Positions 6,198 to 8,473 of a stretch of 8,473 nucleotides of DNA are shown here, piece after piece. Every line of letters starts with the position of its first letter. The first letter of the stretch is position 1. Made by a program: the position numbers and the translations under genes. This DNA comes from Methylomonas sp. (GTDB taxonomy: Bacteria; Pseudomonadota; Gammaproteobacteria; Methylococcales; Methylomonadaceae), in NCBI GenBank assembly GCA_028688235.1, contig JAQTYP010000128.1:1-8473 (forward strand). The letters run 5' to 3'. The notes under the pieces were generated by a model. The model did not search any database. It saw only the letters and a list, made by a program, of their open reading frames with translations, and was not told the DNA's origin.

Positions 6198-6874
6198 CGG
6201 ATTTCGAAATGCACACAACCGTTACGTTCTTTGATCACCACGCCACTCAATAGAGCAGGATTGGCTTTTGCCACCATTTTGACGATTTTTACCTGCTGGT
6301 CGTCGTCCGGCCCGCCGATATCGACCGCCTTACCTTGCTGATGCATGCTTTTCCCCGGCGTCGCGATGGCTTGGCCGACGCCTCGGACCATCTCCAGAAT
6401 ACGTGCTTCCTTGGTGGTTTTGTTATCCCAAGCATCCTGCCATTCCTTGGCGCCGTATTTTGCGACGATCTGCGCCTTGTAGGTGTTGGAAAAAAATTTA
6501 TGCAATATCCGGCGTTGGTCTTCGGCGCTTCTATAACCGCTGGAGCAATAACTGCCAGCGGGCAGCAACGGGTTAACCAGATCCCAGGCTTTCTGCAAAT
6601 TGCCACGCAGATCGACGCCGGCACTGACCGACTTGATGGACCAATTATTCAACAGAGTAATGGTCATACCCTGGACATTGATCAGTCCATCCGGCTTGAC
6701 CAGAAAAGTTCGCTGAAACCGCATGATGGAATCGACCATTTCGTCGTCGCAGACCGGCGTCACCTCTCGGCAAATCGCCTCGATTTCATTCAATTTTGCT
6801 TGCACGGCTTTAACGTCACGTTCGGCATTAACGCCGCCACGACCGACGCTGCCAGTCAATATGATCTTTGCCAT
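6194..6874 (-). CDS. Peptidoglycan-binding domain plus M15-type (VanY-like) peptidase
   Basis: The protein has 226 residues. The N-terminus IILTGSVGRGGVNAERDVKA leads into a peptidoglycan-binding fold (VQAKLNEI, SIMRFQRTF, then PDGLINVQGMTITLLN, residues ~21-76). The C-terminal half resembles zinc D-Ala-D-Ala carboxypeptidases/endopeptidases of family M15: SSGYRSAEDQ at 111-120, the metal motif SMHQQGKAVDIGG at 176-188 (His178, Asp185) and a final CVHFEIR with His222 as probable third ligand. The catalytic acid is less clear; Glu216 or Glu224 are candidates. It should cut peptide stems of peptidoglycan. There is no signal peptide, which fits cargo delivered by a dedicated secretion route or a phage-like lysin rather than a housekeeping enzyme. 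GGAGGAG (6884-6878) precedes the ATG. Upstream is the cyclase-like gene (45-base gap); downstream, an exported protein overlaps by 4 bases. Confidence 0.8.
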   Translation of the reverse strand: MAKIILTGSVGRGGVNAERDVKAVQAKLNEIEAICREVTPVCDDEMVDSIMRFQRTFLVKPDGLINVQGMTITLLNNWSIKSVSAGVDLRGNLQKAWDLVNPLLPAGSYCSSGYRSAEDQRRILHKFFSNTYKAQIVAKYGAKEWQDAWDNKTTKEARILEMVRGVGQAIATPGKSMHQQGKAVDIGGPDDDQQVKIVKMVAKANPALLSGVVIKERNGCVHFEIR

Positions 6875-6877
6875 TTA

Positions 6878-6884
6878 CTCCTCC
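6878..6884 (-). promoter_or_regulatory. Strong ribosome binding site of the peptidase gene
   Basis: GGAGGAG reads on the minus strand 3 bases before the ATG at 6874. It is the best Shine-Dalgarno match in the window and fixes the start. It suggests the peptidase is translated independently and more strongly than the cyclase-like gene upstream. Confidence 0.7.
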
Positions 6885-6890
6885 AAAACG

Positions 6891-6914
6891 AAAAACGGGT
6901 ATTGCAAATAACCC
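6891..6914 (-). terminator. Weak hairpin plus T-run between the cyclase-like and peptidase genes
   Basis: On the minus strand GGGT pairs with ACCC, and after one bulged base ATT pairs with AAT around a TGC loop; GTTTTT follows directly. The 7-pair stem is short for an intrinsic terminator, so it may only attenuate, lowering the peptidase and exported-protein transcript relative to the cyclase. It could also be chance. Confidence 0.3.
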
Positions 6915-6919
6915 AAGGA

Positions 6920-7849
6920 TCACTTGTCCCAGGTTTTGCCCGGCAAACAACCGGGTTTAAACATACCGTGCGGACCGTAGTGAAAGGCGCGAGAACTGTC
7001 CCTCAGCCAGTCACGGCCTTGTTTTCCCAGGACTTCCCGATTGATGTTGACATACCAACTTTGTACCGTTTCCGCGGACAGCAATATCTCATGCCGCCAT
7101 TCCGGTTTATCCGGATAAGCGACGGTGATAGGCTCGTCTCCATGCCAAGCAAACTGGGCTTCGGAACCATGCTGTATCATATCGGCGCCCATTTTGAAAT
7201 TAAGTTCCTTTTGAATATCCTCGAATCGCACGCCTTTTAGTAAAGGCTCGAAATTGGGAACGCCATCGATTAGCCCTTCCAGGCGTTTGTTGTCCGTTTC
7301 GTGTCCCATTACGATGACGTCTTTTAAATCGTAGTCTCCATGAATATAAGACCAGGGCAAATCGGCGGATTTGAGCTGCAAACAGCCAAAATACGCCGAC
7401 TGAGGGTCTATATCGATCCGCCATTGCCATCTTGGCGCATGGACGCCACGCCTTTCTATGCCCCATAGGCTCCAGGTATCCGGCATGTTCGAATCGACGC
7501 GTTGTTCGACCAGCCCCGGCGCCAAGATTTCCATCGTATGTTTCCAGCAATCCATGGCTTTTCCGGCCTTTTCCGGCTTGTAGGCTTTTGGCTGCAAGCC
7601 GGGATGAACGACTAGACCGGCGATGTCGTAGTTTCGCACTTTCTTCTGGCCGTTGGCCTGCACGCCTGTCGCCGGCGGATTTTGATCGGCCGTTTTGGCT
7701 TTGATTGCGGCCGGTTTAGGATAAAAACCGCTTTTCCCGATATATCGCAACGAAGATTCGTTGGTATGCCTGATCAGAATAATCACACCGAACTTACGCG
7801 CCACATCTATCGCCGCCTTTAAGTCCTTGCCCCGCATTCCTAAATGCAT
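6920..7849 (-). CDS. Edema factor/CyaA/ExoY-like nucleotidyl cyclase toxin domain protein (divergent)
   Basis: The protein has 309 residues. Residues ~6-60 align by eye with the first catalytic block of anthrax edema factor and ExoY: a helix (DLKAAIDVARKFG), then ILIRHTN with Arg27, KSGFYPK with Lys45 and KAKTAD with Lys52. The Lys45-Lys52 spacing of 7 equals the catalytic Lys346/Lys353 pair of edema factor, and Arg27 matches its Arg329. Further on, HGDYDLKDVIV at 170-180 matches TADYDLF, giving metal ligands Asp172 and Asp174. GADMIQHGSE at 221-230 matches the NHGTE block, giving His227. The ribose-binding Asn six residues later is not conserved (Phe233), and the 80-165 insert differs. Known relatives make cAMP, cGMP or other cyclic nucleotides inside host cells after activation by calmodulin or actin. 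No signal peptide or membrane segment is seen. AAGGGG 8 bases before the ATG supports the start. It heads a cassette with a peptidoglycan peptidase. Activity and target are inferred. Confidence 0.62.
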   Translation of the reverse strand: MHLGMRGKDLKAAIDVARKFGVIILIRHTNESSLRYIGKSGFYPKPAAIKAKTADQNPPATGVQANGQKKVRNYDIAGLVVHPGLQPKAYKPEKAGKAMDCWKHTMEILAPGLVEQRVDSNMPDTWSLWGIERRGVHAPRWQWRIDIDPQSAYFGCLQLKSADLPWSYIHGDYDLKDVIVMGHETDNKRLEGLIDGVPNFEPLLKGVRFEDIQKELNFKMGADMIQHGSEAQFAWHGDEPITVAYPDKPEWRHEILLSAETVQSWYVNINREVLGKQGRDWLRDSSRAFHYGPHGMFKPGCLPGKTWDK

Positions 7850-7983
7850 GTCGGTAACCCCTTATTGATCAAAACCATCACCGGCTAAACCCGGTGGTTC
7901 ATTTCCTGCAACGGACGAAGACCCGATTGTTCGTGAACATCGCTAGAACCCGGCCTGACTTATCCTGGTTTTGGCAAGCCATT
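7850..7983. promoter_or_regulatory. Spacer upstream of the cyclase-like gene, with hairpin and palindrome
   Basis: The 134 bases between the Nudix gene and the cyclase-like gene hold two structures. ACCGG (7880-7884) pairs with CCGGT (7891-7895) around a 6-base loop, and beyond a 3-base bulge AACC (7873-7876) pairs with GGTT (7896-7899). TGTTCGTGAACA (7928-7939) is a dyad with 5-base arms. On the minus strand only two Ts follow the hairpin, so it is a poor terminator for the Nudix gene and may instead sit in the 5' leader of the cyclase-like gene. No convincing -35/-10 pair was found. Confidence 0.35.
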
Positions 7984-8424
7984 CTACTCAATTCTCACCG
8001 GAGCCACCAATCCGCTTTCCAGATAACGTTTGTAATCCGCCAGCACCATGGCGTGATCGAAAGCCAGTTGCTCTGGCAAATTGTCGAAGGTGAACAAGCC
8101 GCAGTTTTTGGCGTCGTCTGCCGCCAGCGGCGTTCCGTGAGCCTGGCAGGCGTAAACCGCCGTCGCCGTGTGGTTGCGCGGGTCGCGACTTGGATTGGAA
8201 TAAATCCCAAGCAAGACGGTCAAGGTCACATCCAGGCCGGTTTCCTCCTTGGCTTCCCGAATCGCGGCATGCTCGACCGTTTCACCGACATCGACGAAAC
8301 CACCTGGGATGGCCCAGCCGTAAGGCGAATATTTGCGTTCGATCAAGACGAACGGCCTCCCCGGATGATCGAGCAATTCGATCAAAATATCGTCTGCAAG
8401 CAAAGGGGTTACGGGCTTGGTCAT
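7984..8424 (-). CDS. Nudix hydrolase (ADP-ribose pyrophosphatase-like)
   Basis: The 146-residue protein carries a complete Nudix box: Gly42, Glu48, then REAKEETGL at 56-64, which fits GX5EX7REUXEEXGU with all metal-binding glutamates present. The flanking strands are typical (FVLIERKYSPYGWAIPGGF before the box; HTATAVYACQA after it at ~85-95). Nudix enzymes split nucleoside diphosphates linked to another group. The SPYGWAIPGGFVDVGE pattern occurs in ADP-ribose pyrophosphatase-like and NUDT1-like proteins, but the substrate cannot be fixed from sequence. The ATG at 8424 is preceded by GGAAGG with a 6-base gap. It lies upstream of the cyclase-like gene on the same strand with a 134-base gap, so co-transcription is possible but not shown; it looks like a housekeeping gene. 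Confidence 0.9.
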   Translation of the reverse strand: MTKPVTPLLADDILIELLDHPGRPFVLIERKYSPYGWAIPGGFVDVGETVEHAAIREAKEETGLDVTLTVLLGIYSNPSRDPRNHTATAVYACQAHGTPLAADDAKNCGLFTFDNLPEQLAFDHAMVLADYKRYLESGLVAPVRIE

Positions 8425-8473
8425 GGCACACCTTCCATTGTCTATAGAAACGATTGATTCGAAGCGTGATTTT
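8425..8473. other. Leader of the Nudix gene up to the window edge
   Basis: These 49 bases contain the GGAAGG ribosome site of the Nudix gene and a TATAGA that could be a -10, but no -35 at a suitable distance. Nothing else is recognisable before the window ends. Confidence 0.4.

Noticed and set aside
6198..6218. Upstream ATG for the exported protein
   Set aside because: It would place MCAFRNP ahead of a textbook MKKLLLL signal peptide. The ATG at 6197 overlaps the preceding stop as ATGA.
6335..7240. Plus-strand open frame of 301 codons
   Set aside because: It runs antisense across the peptidase and cyclase-like genes and the gap between them. Both minus-strand genes have recognisable domains, good ribosome sites and coupled junctions.
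7894..8457. Plus-strand open frame of 187 codons
   Set aside because: It is antisense to the Nudix gene, whose complete Nudix box settles the real strand.

Overview
The window looks like chromosomal DNA of a gammaproteobacterium. The best guess is a methanotroph-type relative (Methylomonas/Methylobacter-like), judged from an MSHA-type pilus gene set, a protoglobin, an RRM-like small protein, mid-range GC and a dispersed palindrome of the 'TTCGACAAGCTCAGG' kind. The genus is an inference, not read from a marker gene. Except for the first, truncated gene, all genes lie on the minus strand.

Layout. (1) 1-426, plus strand: the C-terminal part of a protoglobin/globin-sensor domain protein, cut by the window edge. 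(2) 481-906, minus: a small RRM-like, probably RNA-binding protein with a very basic tail and its own -10 box. (3) 1028-5243, minus: five overlapping genes for the assembly platform and secretin of an MSHA-type (type IV-like) pilus, in the order mshI (PilM-like), a PilN-like gene, mshJ, mshK, mshL. Every junction overlaps by 4-8 bases, so they form one translationally coupled operon. It stops at mshL: the ATPases, platform protein and pilins are not here. (4) 5244-5624: a gene-poor spacer with a composite REP-like palindrome, a short palindrome near a possible mshI promoter, and two short coding-like remnants. (5) 5625-7849, minus: a three-gene cassette. Its first gene carries a divergent edema-factor/CyaA/ExoY-type nucleotidyl cyclase toxin domain, the second is a peptidoglycan-binding plus M15-type peptidase, and the third is a small exported protein. 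(6) 7984-8424, minus: a Nudix hydrolase.

How the genes fit together. The msh block builds the inner-membrane PilM/N/O-like scaffold (MshI, PilN-like, MshJ), a small periplasmic connector (MshK) and the outer-membrane lipoprotein secretin (MshL). The cyclase/peptidase/exported-protein cassette is the most interesting part. It looks like an accessory effector module: a domain otherwise known from host-targeted cAMP/cGMP toxins sits next to a cell-wall peptidase of a kind often found beside secretion-system cargo, followed by an exported protein that could be a periplasmic immunity or accessory factor. Its function, delivery route and target are inferred from sequence only.
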